The notes under the pieces: generated by a model
Seen by the model: the letters and a program-made list of their open reading frames with translations, nothing else
Databases searched by the model: none
Told to the model about the DNA's origin: nothing
Source of the DNA: Fragilariopsis cylindrus CCMP1102
Lineage: Eukaryota > Bacillariophyta > Bacillariophyceae > Bacillariales > Bacillariaceae
Length of the DNA stretch: 64,000 nt
Direction of reading: 5' to 3'
NCBI GenBank assembly: GCA_900095095.1
Contig: FMBT01000306.1
Coordinates: forward strand, 1-64,000
Shown: one piece after another, positions 1 through 10,600 of the stretch
How the letters are laid out: each line of letters opens with the position of its first letter
How positions within the stretch are numbered: position 1 is the first letter of the stretch
Translations under genes and position numbers: made by a program

Positions 1-3000
1 CGTCATCAAGATGCAGTGCTTCAACAATTCGTTGTGCTAGACCGCGTTGTCTAAGGGTAATTGTGTCATTATCTGGATCTCGATCGATTAGAACACCTAA
101 ATAGCCAGCTACATCTGATTCTTCTTCAAATAGTAGCCCAATTTCTTTCATTTTTGTTGTTAATATATTAACTTCTTCTGGTGATTTGTAGACAACAATG
201 CATCATCCACGTAGATGAGGCAGATTACTGTTGGTGAGATAAAGAGGCAAGGATCAGCATCAGATTGTCTGAAGCCTAACTCTTCTAACTTGTTCTTGGT
301 ATGAAGAAAGTATGCTCTTGGTGCATCCTTCAATCCATATATAGCATAGCTCGTTGCAGCTTCCAAACTTTTCCTTCAACGTTGAATAGCTTTGGCATTT
401 CAACGTATACGTCATGATCTAATGGCGCTTGCAGGAAGGCTGCAGTGTAGTCAATTTGTTTGTTTTCTAGGTTTAATAGTATTGTCATGATAAGCACGAG
501 ACGCACTGTCATCCATTGTACAACTGGTGCAAAGGTTTCGAAGTAGTCCACTCCTTCAATTTGTTCAAAGCCACGAGCACAGATTCTAGCTTTTAATTTT
601 CTTATTGCTCCGTCAGGATATCTTTTCCGTTTGAACGCCCAGACAGATGATACTACGTTCATCCAAGGTTCCTTGTTTACTACAAGGAAGGCATTCATCT
701 TTATTAGTGTTTCAATTTCTATTTCCATTGCTTTCATAAAACCAGCAGCGTCCGGTCCATTCATTGCTTCTTTTAACGTAGGGTTATCTTCCTTGTCAGC
801 GACCGTAACCAGTAGAGCTGGATTAAAGTATTCTAACATCTGCTGACCTTTCTCATAAACTGTGTTTTTATGTACTTCTGACACAAATGCATCCAGTGTT
901 GTTAAGCCTGTATGACATACTGTAAGTAGCTTTGTCCAGTTTAAGCAGGCTAGATGATATGAATTGAGTTGATTCCTTTTTACTTTCGGTAGTTTTTGTT
1001 GTTCACATGAGTAGGAAGTCTTCTTGCAGCCTCCTTGACTAATAGTTTGACCTCTGGTCCCTGTTGGTAGTTTGATTCCTAAAGTGTTGCAGTAGTGTTC
1101 GACTGGTGATACGTTGGTGGCTGCCTCGTTGTAATTGGTTGCTAAGTGATTAGACGGATCAAGTTTCACTGGTGCAGTACCAAAGTTTGATCGAGTTGAT
1201 CTTCGAATAGTGTTTTCAGGAGCACTATTTGGCTGTTTGTTTGATGATTGTGGAGAGAACATTTGCCTGTTCAAGATAGGGGAGATAGGTGATGGTGAGC
1301 TTTGTATGTCAGGAGTTTCAACGTTGTCATGTTGATGTGTTGTTGTGTTATTGATTGGTTCATCATTTTCTTCATGATGACGTTGATTTTCAAAGTGGAT
1401 GGTTGTGTCGCTAATATCAGGTGAGAACGAAGTGAAGTCTGGTGGTAAGATTACTTTTCCTTCGTTATTTGGTTCAACTGAGAAGTGTCTTTCAGTGTGT
1501 GTTATAAGACTTTCCCATATATTATGATCGAATAGACCGTCCGACCATACTGTGCTAAATGTATCATCGAATATGCAGTGGTATTGTGGACTAATGTTGC
1601 CTGTTTCTGGATTGAGTACTAGATGTACTGTTGATGAGTGATGTTTGCTTACTCCTAGATAGATGCCTCGTCTGCTTCTCATTTTCCACTTTGGGATCTT
1701 TTTAGAATCTTGTAGTCTTGGGTCTAATATATAAACAGGGCATCCAAAAGGGTGAGCTCGTATGAGATGATTGTAGTTGTTGAAGATTGTACCAGATAAC
1801 TTTTCTATTGGAGACACACGCATGTCTCTGATTGGTAGATGATTATGCATGTAAACTGCATAGTCGACAGCGAACGGCCAAAGATTCTCACAGTTCTTTG
1901 CCATTTGTGGCCAATGCAGAACAAAGTGAAGTAGATTTGCTCTACTCCAGTTAAATATTGTTTGTATGTTTCTTTCTGCTAAAACTTGATGATGTGCTCC
2001 GACACCGGAATGCTTTGTTGGTAGTTGTTGTTGTACAGCACAATCATTAACCCAAGCTTTGGATCTAAACGGATGATTATCTGAATGGTATTGTTTTATT
2101 TTTATTCCTATTTCGTCAAACGCAACTTCACACTTGTGTTTACTGTCTACTGTGGCAACAGCAGTTAAATTCACTTGATGATTATTAAAAATGAAGTTGG
2201 TAGCGTGATCAACAAATAACGTTCCTCCGACATACTGTTTAGATGATGATTCTAATCCTTTTGTGTGTAGTAATCTTCCCTTAGATGGTGACATATATTG
2301 ATCACATGAGACCTTATCACCTGGTAGCAGATCGCCTTCTGTTAAGGCTCCTTCCAACTCTTGATTCTTTGTTACGGTGGTTGAGTCAGGTGTTGTTCGT
2401 TTCTGTTTTGCATACTGACATGCAACGCAACAGAACTTTTCACATGTGGTTGTTGATGTTTGTTGTGGTACGACCATTTGTCTTACTAATTCTCCTCTTT
2501 CTAATGATCCTTTTGGTTGATGTGGCTTGCTTAAGATCATTTTTACTCTATTGAGATCACAATGGCTCCATCGACTGTGCCATTTCAATAGTTCTTGTTG
2601 TGCAGGGTTCATGTTGAAGTTATCTCTGTTGAAAACACTTCTATCAATGAATGATGAGGAGTAGGTACCTTTGCTCGTTAGCGAAAGGGCTGATATTGTT
2701 AGATGTGATTTCTTTCTATCATTCAATGATTGTTTTGTTAGCATAAATGGTAAATTATTTGATTTATTAAAAGGAAAATTCATTGTTGTTCCACATTTCA
2801 ATGTGAATTTAATTCCTCTATGGTCGATGATGAGTTTTGCTGTTTTATTCTTTCCAATATATACTTGAGGAGAGAATAATCTAATTCCAGCATCAGGTAC
2901 AAAGTATGCTTCTGTTTTAATGCTTCTTTGTACTCCGTTGATATCTTCTATTTCCCAACTGACCATACCTTGACCGCATACATCTGTTGATCCGTTTACT

Positions 3001-3860
3001 TGTTTTGATTCTTTTAGATCAGCTTTATTAATGATTCCATCGACAAAGTCTGATCCTAGTGGCGTTATTGACCCACTTGCGCCAGTATCTATGACGACTG
3101 GTGGTTCGTTATCGCAACACGACACGTATATTGCTGGAGTGTCATCATTGCAGTTGTTGAGAGTTGTATCATAATGAAAGACTTGTGATTTCAGGTATCT
3201 TGCCTGAATCAATATTCTCTTATAAAGTGGCGAGTCTGTGTTTAATGCTTTGTATTTTGATGTATTAAAGTGAAGACCTGGTTCATCAAGAGATTTAATA
3301 ATTTTATAATGTGATAGTACATCAAATGCGTCAACGAATGCATCGATTGCCTTTCTTGGTATATCAAGAGTGTTAGTGGGTGAAGTAGGATTAGAAGATG
3401 GTTCCCATGATAATTCTGAGGTTGGTATATCATGGAAGGCGTCGTCATCTATGATCGTTATATCTGATGGTATTAATGTAGTATCGAAGTAATGTAGAAG
3501 AAATAGTTCCGGGTTTTTCGTATCACAGAAGGTTTCATCATCTATGATTGTTATGCTTGGTGGTATTGGTATGGTATCAAAGTAGTCTAAGAGAAATATC
3601 TTTTGTTTAAGCTTGTATCTCTTAACACGGCATTCTGTTCTTGGCGAAAGATGTTTTTGTAAGTTCTTTGTTGAGTATGGTGATCCCTGCCACCATGCAT
3701 GATGACGATTAGAGTTCCTTCCCTTTCTGCCACTGCGTCCAGATGAACAACAGCCTGTCGTTGTCTTGATGATAGTGTTTTTGTAATTGTGAAAAGTTGG
3801 TAGTAGTCTTAATAATAGATTAGTTATAATAAATGGTGGTGCTATAAGCCAAACCAACAT
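1..3860 (-). pseudogene. copia pol polyprotein (protease, integrase, RT), frame-broken and 3'-truncated by window
   Basis: The main frame (330-3860) has an aspartic protease DTGAS motif near residue 258. Next come an integrase zinc finger (HSRWSH, then CCVAC) and the integrase core with Asp (FVDHAT), Asp (YHSDN) and Glu (LAERN). The reverse transcriptase starts at SVWAFKRK and reads well to QRAML. At about 337-344, a TA run puts the next conserved block (YGLKDAPRA) in another frame, which continues to YVDD. Directly after YVDD, near 195-200, one missing base shifts the frame again. From there a third frame (CIVVYKSPEE, later AGYLGVLIDRD) is open to position 1. The first ATG (3860) gives an odd hydrophobic N-terminus and sits 227 bases after gag ends, in a different frame, so the expression route is unclear. 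Confidence 0.9.
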
Positions 3861-4087
3861 CTCGACTGCAACGTCTGTACTGATGCTTGGTATGTTCGGC
3901 TCGATAATGTTTTCTATAATATAAATAGGATGGTAGCTGTTGTCTTACACTGAAATTCTACTACAGCTCTAACTGTCATCCAGAACGTAAAGTCAATACA
4001 GTTCCAGAGCCAGAATGTATATACAAATAGCAGACGCAAAAAGTCTCCACTACCATCATACATACATTCCAACAGGGTTCCCTCGTG

Positions 4088-5992
4088 TCACTTTTCGCTA
4101 AGATTGCCGATGAATGCTCCCATTCCAGAGAGATTAGCACCCATGTTCTTTATGGATGCTTCAAAGCGTCTTAACTCATTTTTGTCATCTTGGGTAAGTC
4201 CGGTTTCATTAGTCATCTGTGTTGCGTCATCATTGTTGTCCGTTACTTGACCAGGTACTGCTGCAGTTGCACCTGTACCTGTATTATTATTAGCTGATAA
4301 TGGGATATCAGGGAGACCGGAACCCGGTGTTCCGTCCTTGACCCATGATTTACGACCATCCCATGTGTGAGGATCACCATAGATCACTCGCTTGTTGTTT
4401 TCAGAGGGCTCAGGTGGTCTCCATTCCGGATAAACCTTCTTTGTTCCACCTCCCTTTGATTCATTCTTGTCTCTTGGATTGGCTTGTACATCAGTTAGCC
4501 ACTTGTTTTTGTTTCTTTCGATCTTGTCTTGATCCTTAGTAAGCTTACACTTCCGTAAGTTGCAGTTTTCCTTTTCACAATTCCAGCATCTGTTCCTCCA
4601 GAACGAGGAGAATGTTGACTTAGCTTTAGATAGTACTTCAGTCTCCCAGATGCCGTCATCGAAGAGTTCTTTGTGAAAGTTTCTTGCCACGGTAAAGACT
4701 TTCTGTAAGATTGCTTGTGTGTTGATTTTATTGGTTTTATCACAAAGTAGTGCCAGTTCGAGGCTTCCTTGGTATGCTTCCATCTTTTTGTTGAATACTT
4801 CAACGCTTGTTGTACATAACACCTTGAAAATGTTAATCACAAACTTGTCCGGAAGGGTTGGTTTGTTGCTGCCATCATCTCTCATGGCAGTTATCAATTT
4901 AGATCCTGCTTGAAGGATCTTAATTGCTTCTGGTACGTCATTCTTGCCATCCGTGGCAATATTGTAGTTCTTAATTGTGCTTTCAAGAGCTGCTAGACTG
5001 TCTTCATTTGCAGAGAGGACTGCGTCAGTTAGTAACTTGAAGAAAAGAGGTCCTCCCCGTTCTTTCTTGCTATGGCTGTTGAAGATTTTGTCCGTATCAT
5101 TATACAGAACTTCCTCAACGTTGTTCTTGAAATGAAGATAACTCCAGTTCATGTCTCTTCCATATGACTGTTTCTTGTTGTCTTTGTCTTTGTAATGCCC
5201 ATGGAGGTTCCACCATGCGCAGCTTAATGCTACTTCTTCGATACTGACTTGCCGAAAGTCGGTGAGTATGTTTAAGCTTCTGATTTCGCCTCCGTTTGGC
5301 TTCATCTTGAGTGCAACTCTATCCAGAGTTTCATCTTCAGGGTAGACGATAGTAAATGGGTCTTTCATATCGAATCTGTTTAGGATTGTTTCCGTCGCTT
5401 CGATAGTGTCCATGATACTTCTGCTTTGGAGAAGGCGTTCAACACTTTTCATGCTTGTCTCAGCCTTCTTGTACTTCGTGTATTGGTTCTTGCACAAGCT
5501 TTCAATCAGCTTGCGCTCCGTGTCCGTTCCAGAATCAGGACGATCTTCTTTTGACATCATAACACCTACATTGTAATCAGTGTTCTGAGCTGGTTCGGCA
5601 GTATCGAACTCGATTTCGACACCTCCGATCTTGTAAGTGGTAGTAGTTGATGCTGTCATGATGTTTTCTTTTTCTTCTTCTTTTTCTTTTTCTTTTTCTT
5701 TTTCTTCTTTCTTTTCTTCTTTTCGTTCTTGTGTGTCTTCAATGTCTTCTTCGCCGAAGAGAGTTGTTGCTAATCCTAGATCTGCTTCGAGGGTTAGAAT
5801 ATCTTGTTGTTGATGTTGTTGTCTTTCTATCGATTGTTGTCTCTCGTTTCGGCTTCTGTCTCTCAAAGGCGTTCTCAATGAGTTGAAGGCGTCAAGAAGT
5901 ATGTTTCGTCTTGGTTGTACTGGACTGTTGTCGTCGTTGTCTTGGTTGTCTTGGTTGTCGTTGTTGTTATCGTTGTTGTTGTTGCTACTCAT
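4088..5992 (-). CDS. copia Gag protein with Cys-only zinc-knuckle-like motif
   Basis: A 634-residue intact frame starts with an Asn/Asp-rich tract (residues 1-25) and has a Glu/Lys-rich tract near residues 95-112. A compact cysteine motif lies near residues 467-480: CWNCEKENCNLRKC. Its spacing C-x2-C-x4-C-x4-C matches the retroviral nucleocapsid knuckle C-x2-C-x4-H-x4-C, except that the histidine is replaced by cysteine. The role inferred from position is capsid assembly and RNA binding for the copia element whose pol lies downstream. The start ATG is the first in the frame, and translation stops before pol begins. The homology of the capsid part is inferred from position rather than recognised motif by motif. 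Confidence 0.75.
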   Translation of the reverse strand: MSSNNNNDNNNDNQDNQDNDDNSPVQPRRNILLDAFNSLRTPLRDRSRNERQQSIERQQHQQQDILTLEADLGLATTLFGEEDIEDTQERKEEKKEEKEKEKEKEEEKENIMTASTTTTYKIGGVEIEFDTAEPAQNTDYNVGVMMSKEDRPDSGTDTERKLIESLCKNQYTKYKKAETSMKSVERLLQSRSIMDTIEATETILNRFDMKDPFTIVYPEDETLDRVALKMKPNGGEIRSLNILTDFRQVSIEEVALSCAWWNLHGHYKDKDNKKQSYGRDMNWSYLHFKNNVEEVLYNDTDKIFNSHSKKERGGPLFFKLLTDAVLSANEDSLAALESTIKNYNIATDGKNDVPEAIKILQAGSKLITAMRDDGSNKPTLPDKFVINIFKVLCTTSVEVFNKKMEAYQGSLELALLCDKTNKINTQAILQKVFTVARNFHKELFDDGIWETEVLSKAKSTFSSFWRNRCWNCEKENCNLRKCKLTKDQDKIERNKNKWLTDVQANPRDKNESKGGGTKKVYPEWRPPEPSENNKRVIYGDPHTWDGRKSWVKDGTPGSGLPDIPLSANNNTGTGATAAVPGQVTDNNDDATQMTNETGLTQDDKNELRRFEASIKNMGANLSGMGAFIGNLSEK

Positions 5993-6150
5993 GGTTGTTA
6001 TGGTATGTTTTCAAGTTTTCTTTTCAAAGAAAGGTAGTGTTGTTGTCGATTTCTAATTTCGTTGATTGATTTGGCATCAAGTTTGGTGTCAATAAAATTC
6101 GGTTAATTGCTGTTTACTGTATTTTCTATACAGTGTTCGTTGTAGTGATG

Positions 6151-6400
6151 GCGCTTCGCCAACTGTTGTTATTGTTGTATTGTTGTTATAGTGTGTATAT
6201 TTTTAAGTTGTCAGATCAGAGATTGAGTAATTTGGACTGCTCATAACCTATCAGGAGATTATTCGTACACACTAAATAGTAAAGTCGTAGTAAGTTAAGT
6301 TTAGGTTTTGCGTTATGTTAAATTATGAGTTCTTCTACTAACTAATTATCTGCATATGATATAATTGACATCACGTGCGCGCACAATCAGAATTACTTTG
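6151..6400 (-). repeat. possible 5' LTR and primer binding site of the left copia element
   Basis: Upstream of gag on the minus strand there is a TGG-beginning stretch (TGGCGAAGCGCCATCACT, complement of 6144-6161). It lies two bases inside a possible LTR end ...ACAACA (complement of TG at 6164). A tRNA 3' end reading ...GCGCTTCGCCA would pair with it. The outer LTR edge cannot be located without the partner LTR. An alternative is that this is only the self-complementary TGGCG/CGCCA hairpin. The rest of 5993-6616 is AT-rich with no gene. Confidence 0.3.
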
Positions 6401-7072
6401 ACACCGCGTGAACGACGTGCGTTAAGATACTACGCGCGCCTGAAAATAGATGAAGAAAAAATGAAAGGCAAAGAATGAACATTTTTTTTCTTTTCCTTCT
6501 TCAAAAAGAAACATAAAAATTCACAAATAAAATAATAATACAGAGGCATGCAGAGCTATTCCCAATAATCGAATACACAAGTAGACCAGCAACAAGCAGC
6601 AACAACAACAAAAAGGATGTCGCCGTATGCCTTCTTATCGAGATGGACTCAATCAATTTCTCGATTTGGTCGTGATGGGATGACATTATCAAAAGCAATA
6701 TATTTGGAGACGTCAAAAACGACAGCGACATCAACATTAACAAGAACAAGAACTTCGACAAGTGAAATATTCAAATCAGTATTATTGGATCAAGCAAGAC
6801 ATCCAGTAAATCCCAATACAGTTGCTGTATCCTATTTACGTATTGAAAAGATATATGGATTAATGAAATATATGGGTTTTAATGAATATATGAAACAAAA
6901 ATTCATCCCCTTACTGTCATCGTCGTCGTCATCATCGTTGTTTTCATCATTGCCGTCGTCATCATCATCATCGTCGTCGTCAACATCGTCGTCGTGTTTG
7001 ACAGACAAAAACAACAGTAGTAATAATGATACAAACACCAGTAAAAATAACAATGATAATACGAATACGAAT

Positions 7073-7634
7073 ACAGCAAAAATTGCATTTATGATAACAT
7101 CAGCAATGAAGCGTGATTTAATAGATAGATTAGGATATAGTTTAGATACAATTAAGGCAATGAAACCACAACAGGCATCATTGGTATTACATCATCGGAT
7201 TGAACCACAATTATATCAAGAAAAATAATAATACTGGAAAAAGAATTTGAAGATGAACAACGTAAACAACAGCAACATCAACAGCAACAGCAACATCAGC
7301 AACAACAACAACAACAATTGTCCTCGTCAACATCATCGTCGTCATCGTCTCCTTCGTCTTTGGCAGAAAGAAACAACAATATTAATAATGATACGAACAC
7401 TAGCAGTGATAAGAACGCTAATATGAATACAGCAAAAATTGCATTCATGATAACATCAGCAATGAAGCGTAATTTAATAGATAGATTAGGATATAGCTTA
7501 GATACAATTAAGGCAATGAAACCACAACAGGCATCATTGGTATTACATCATCGGATTGAACCACAATTATATCAAGAAAAAATAATAATACTGGAAAAAG
7601 AATTTGAAGATGAACAACGTAAACAACAACAGCA
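7073..7634 (+). repeat. direct duplication, period 356 bp, within a coding region
   Basis: The segment beginning ACAGCAAAAATTGCAT at 7073 and again at 7429 is nearly identical for about 200 bases, through TTTGAAGATGAACAACG. The flanking Ser- and Asn-codon runs also match in order but diverge in length. Differences include T/C at third positions and an Asp/Asn change (GCGTGATTT versus GCGTAATTT). This points to an in-gene tandem duplication rather than two genes. Confidence 0.9.
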
Positions 7635-7845
7635 ACAACAGCAACAACGTAAACAACAGCAACAGCAGCAGCAGCAGCAATGTGAGGAACAACAAAAGGA
7701 GCGAGAAAGTGAACGTGAAATTATTGACACGCAGACAGATCAAACTGAAATTGCTGCTACAACTACTACTACTACTACTAATACCAACGATAATGGAAGT
7801 GATATTCCACTTTTGATGTTACAATCGAATCATGATGATGTATCA

Positions 7846-8061
7846 CCCTCACCATCACCATCACCATCACCATCACCATCACCATCACCATCGCCATCGC
7901 CATCGCCATCGCCATCGCCATCGCCATCGCCATCGCCATCGGCCATCGCCATCGCCATCGCCATCGCCATCGCCATCGCCATCGCCATCGCCATCGCCAT
8001 CGCCATCGCCATCGCCATCGCCATCGCCTCGCCATCGCCATCGCCATCGCCATCGCCATCG
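7846..8061 (+). repeat. hexanucleotide array (CATCAC/CATCGC)n with two compensating indels
   Basis: The first five to six units are CATCAC and the rest CATCGC. One extra G at 7941-7942 and one missing A at about 8028-8029 shift the frame by +1 and then -1. The encoded peptide therefore goes from Ser-Pro repeats to Ala-Ile repeats and back to Ser-Pro. All six frames are open across the array, so other long frames here are by-products. Confidence 0.95.
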
Positions 8062-8190
8062 TCGTCATAGTTGGATGCTATTAAAGATGATGATGAGGAT
8101 GATGAGGATGATGATGCTACTAATGCTACTAATGCTGCTGCTGCTGCTGATAATAATATCGATGAAGAAGAATACGACAATTGGGCGTAG

Positions 8191-8558
8191 AAAGAGGTTA
8201 TAGAAGTCAGGAATAAAGTTATTACGATCATGGCACTACAGTCTTAATAATATTTCTCTTGGTGTTTCGAGTTTGTATAATCGACAACAACAGAAATACG
8301 AAAAGAAAAGATAAAAAAATGGTCTTATCAGAAGTTAAGAACTAGTTGAAAAAATGCAAATCAATAACTTGAGAGCTACAAATAAACTGTAAGCTTGAAC
8401 TGTTGTAATAACAAAGTGGTCAAGGTAGTCCCTTTCTATCTTAGCTATAGTAAATAGCACCTCCTTTCTCATGCACTGAATTCTTACTGTAATGCTCGAA
8501 CGCAGCAGGCAGATGCAACCATACCGGTAACAACCACAATCGATTCTTATCTTTTATA
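8191..8558. other. intergenic, nothing recognised
   Basis: This 368-base stretch between two convergent genes contains no clear reading frame, repeat or RNA gene. It is likely the 3' flanks of both. Confidence 0.5.
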
Positions 8559-9683
8559 TTATGGTCCAGTAGTACTACTACTAGTGGTGGTAGTAGTAGT
8601 AACAGTATTCTCTCCTCTACCAAACATTCGTTTTGTGCAACGTTGTCCTGGATAATTACATAATTTAAAGCAACCATAATCTTGACATATACCACAACAT
8701 GTAAAGTCTGCAACCTCATCAGGTCCTGGTATAGCGAATAGGATACCAATGAAAGTACAAATTATTGCTAAAAATAACCAAAGAACGGCCCACAGTGTAT
8801 AGGATCCACCCACCACATCCGACATAGTATGTGCATCCGTGGAGGATGTGGTACCATTGACTACATAATTAGAACCAAATAAATCCTTGACACTGGTTAT
8901 TGCATTTAATGTACACGTCACGGCTAAGATAAGATAGACATTTTTAATATAGGTGGATGGTAATTTCCATGCACTACCCACTAAGATGATACCAAATATA
9001 AAAATAAAGATAAAACCAAATATATTACGGATCCAGATACAAGCACTTAGTATCATCATTACTGCAATGATCATTGTTCCGGTACGTGGTCCACGTTTCG
9101 TGCGACGGAATACTAACAGTAAACAACCAATGATAGCTGTTCCTTGATATCCAGCGGAGGCAATAAAACCACGCCGATTTGGATTAGCTGACGTGTAGGC
9201 CAATCCAGATGTATCCGGATAGATCATAATTTTTGCTATGGACCCACCCGTTAAAATTGCCGCTAATCCATGACATAATTCATGGATCCAGGTACTAAAT
9301 ATAGTAAACGGATATAAGATCCATTTAATGATGGGTATATTCATACAAATTATTATTAAGAGTGTGATAATCAGTAATCGACCATCACGTGTAAAACTTT
9401 CACGGAAATATTCATTCCATGTTTTTTGTGATGCAATTTCTGCATTACTAATATTTGTATTTGTACCTGTATTTGTATTCGGTGCGTTTGTTGAAATCTC
9501 TTGGTCTACTAAAACAGGAACTCCAATAGCAACTGGTCCATTATCAACTGACCAGTCAGGAAGGACTTCACCATTATTATTATTATTATTACCGGTATAA
9601 TTAGATGAAGACGGAGCTGCGATTTGCTCCTCCGCCATCCAAGCGGGGACACCAGCAACTTCAATATCAGCAGGACTACTCAT
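8559..9683 (-). CDS. peptidase M50B-like integral membrane metalloprotease
   Basis: A 374-residue protein. Residues about 1-90 form a hydrophilic Asn/Thr-rich N-terminus. A membrane segment (LLIITLLIIICMNIPIIKW) is followed by the motif HELCH inside IHELCHGLAAILTGG. The motif fits the HExxH zinc-binding motif of the M50B-like family (site-2-protease relatives), whose usual next feature, a Gly-rich stretch before PDTSG, is also present. Several more hydrophobic segments follow, and a Cys-rich stretch near the C-terminus (CCGICQDYGCFKLCNYPGQRC) may be a cytosolic or lumenal metal or disulfide site. The second metal ligand (NPDG or similar in classical S2P) is not obvious, as is common in this branch. 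Substrate and compartment are unknown. The start is the first ATG, with an MSSPADIEV leader and no signal peptide. Confidence 0.75.
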   Translation of the reverse strand: MSSPADIEVAGVPAWMAEEQIAAPSSSNYTGNNNNNNGEVLPDWSVDNGPVAIGVPVLVDQEISTNAPNTNTGTNTNISNAEIASQKTWNEYFRESFTRDGRLLIITLLIIICMNIPIIKWILYPFTIFSTWIHELCHGLAAILTGGSIAKIMIYPDTSGLAYTSANPNRRGFIASAGYQGTAIIGCLLLVFRRTKRGPRTGTMIIAVMMILSACIWIRNIFGFIFIFIFGIILVGSAWKLPSTYIKNVYLILAVTCTLNAITSVKDLFGSNYVVNGTTSSTDAHTMSDVVGGSYTLWAVLWLFLAIICTFIGILFAIPGPDEVADFTCCGICQDYGCFKLCNYPGQRCTKRMFGRGENTVTTTTTTSSSTTGP

Positions 9684-10220
9684 TACTTTACTTTCCTTTA
9701 CTTTACGTCGTATACAGTACCGCAGTATTACCTACTATAGAGTAGCTAGCTTAGCTATATATCGTTTGGAATACGTACTAATGTCAATGATAATGATAAT
9801 CAATACTACACACGCTTGACGTTTCCTTATCGTGATTTTAAAAAATATATACCGGTATACTGTACGGTATTAACTACCACGCCGGTAGCATTAAATTTTA
9901 ATCGTGCTTAATATTTTTGCTTAGGTAAATCGTGCCTAAGACAGATTGAGTGTAATTAAGGGACTAAATTATGCATGTCTACTATGGCCTACCACAGTTG
10001 TGTTAATAGCTATTTATTTTAACAAAATCAATGCATAAAACTATAAAATTCAAACAACACTTCTTGGCGTGGCAAAAGCGTGTTAAGAAAAGCAAAAAAT
10101 GCAGTCTGTCCTTCACGTTTCAGGTTTTTCGTGAGAAGATAAGAATTCGCCGTTTGTTAGCTAATATCAAGCAAGCATGGACTTTATTCGCGTACCGTAT
10201 TGATGATTTCTAATACCGTA
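9684..10220. other. intergenic, nothing recognised
   Basis: AT-rich sequence upstream of the protease gene. A 60-codon frame at 10031-10213 has a Lys/Phe composition but no neighbour, motif or codon signature to support it. Confidence 0.4.
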
Positions 10221-10305
10221 TCGATTGATTCGATTCGATGATTCATTCATTCGCTGAATGAACGGCGAAGATCGAATGAATGAAGAATGAATCAATCGAA
10301 TCAAC
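10221..10305. repeat. imperfect inverted repeat of GATT/GAAT units
   Basis: The left arm, rich in CGATTGATTCGATTC and GATTCATTCATTCG, is mirrored by a right arm with CGAATGAATGA and GAATGAATCAATCGAATC. The two lie around a short centre (CTGAATGAACGG), so transcripts could fold into a stem of about 30 bp with bulges. Confidence 0.65.
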
Positions 10306-10536
10306 CAATCAATTCATCAATAGTCATCTTAATTCTGCTTCTGGATATAATGTTCGAAAGCTACGTGATCCCATTATCACATTCATATCTTTTCACCGGA
10401 ACCAAAGTGATGAGGGTACGAAAAGATATTATTTCGAATTGTCATCCTACTGCTTTCGTTCGATTCATAGTTTATTTGTTGCTACTTCTTTGATTGTTTC
10501 GCAGTATCTTTGACTCGATTTATAGATCATTTGTTG

Positions 10537-10588
10537 TTTGTTTTGTTTTGTTTTGTTTTGTTTTGTTTTGTTTTGTTTTGTTTTGTTT
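10537..10588 (+). repeat. pentanucleotide microsatellite (TTTTG)n
   Basis: About ten units of TTTTG lie immediately upstream of an ATG at 10601, probably in the 5' UTR of the next gene. Confidence 0.95.
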
Positions 10589-10600
10589 GTAATTGCTTCA

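Larger units (their letters stand above)
1..6400 (-). mobile_element. Ty1/copia-type LTR retrotransposon, degenerate, left end outside window
   Basis: Gag and pol reading frames of a copia element lie on the minus strand with order gag, protease, integrase, reverse transcriptase, which is the copia (not gypsy) order. RNase H and the 3' LTR lie beyond the window start. The 5' LTR should lie to the right of gag, but with no second copy to compare its outer edge cannot be fixed, so the right boundary given is approximate. The reverse transcriptase core carries two frame breaks, so this copy is unlikely to be autonomous. It is clearly different in sequence from the intact copia element at 23.0-30.0 kb. 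Confidence 0.9.
6617..8190 (+). pseudogene. unidentified protein gene with internal 356-bp duplication and repeat-array tail, interrupted twice
   Basis: The product is not recognised. Translation from ATG 6617 (MSPYAFLSRW...) gives a Ser-rich tract, then a block with ITSAMKRDLIDRLGYSLDTI and MKPQQASLVLHHRIEPQ, ending at TAA 7226-7228. The same block recurs 356 bases later, at 7429 onward. Copy 1 has five A at 7221-7225 where copy 2 has six at 7577-7582; with six, the frame would run through into copy 2 as one protein. Copy 2 continues through poly-Q, poly-T and a Ser-Pro/Ala-Ile array to TAG at 8068-8070. After that TAG the same frame stays open with a natural-looking acidic tail (DAIKDDDEDDEDDD... 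EEEYDNWA) to TAG 8188-8190. The gene is therefore probably one protein of about 520 residues, broken by a one-base gap and a stop, or affected by assembly error. Confidence 0.6.

Noticed and set aside
6832-7088. Minus-strand Asp/Thr-rich frames opposite the Ser-codon run
   Set aside because: They are the reverse complement of a TCG/TCA codon run within the 6617 gene.
7778-8231. Long minus- and plus-strand frames through the CATCGC array (Met-Ala, Arg-Trp, Asp-Gly repeats)
   Set aside because: A hexanucleotide array is open in all six frames; only the Ser-Pro frame joins protein-like sequence on both sides.
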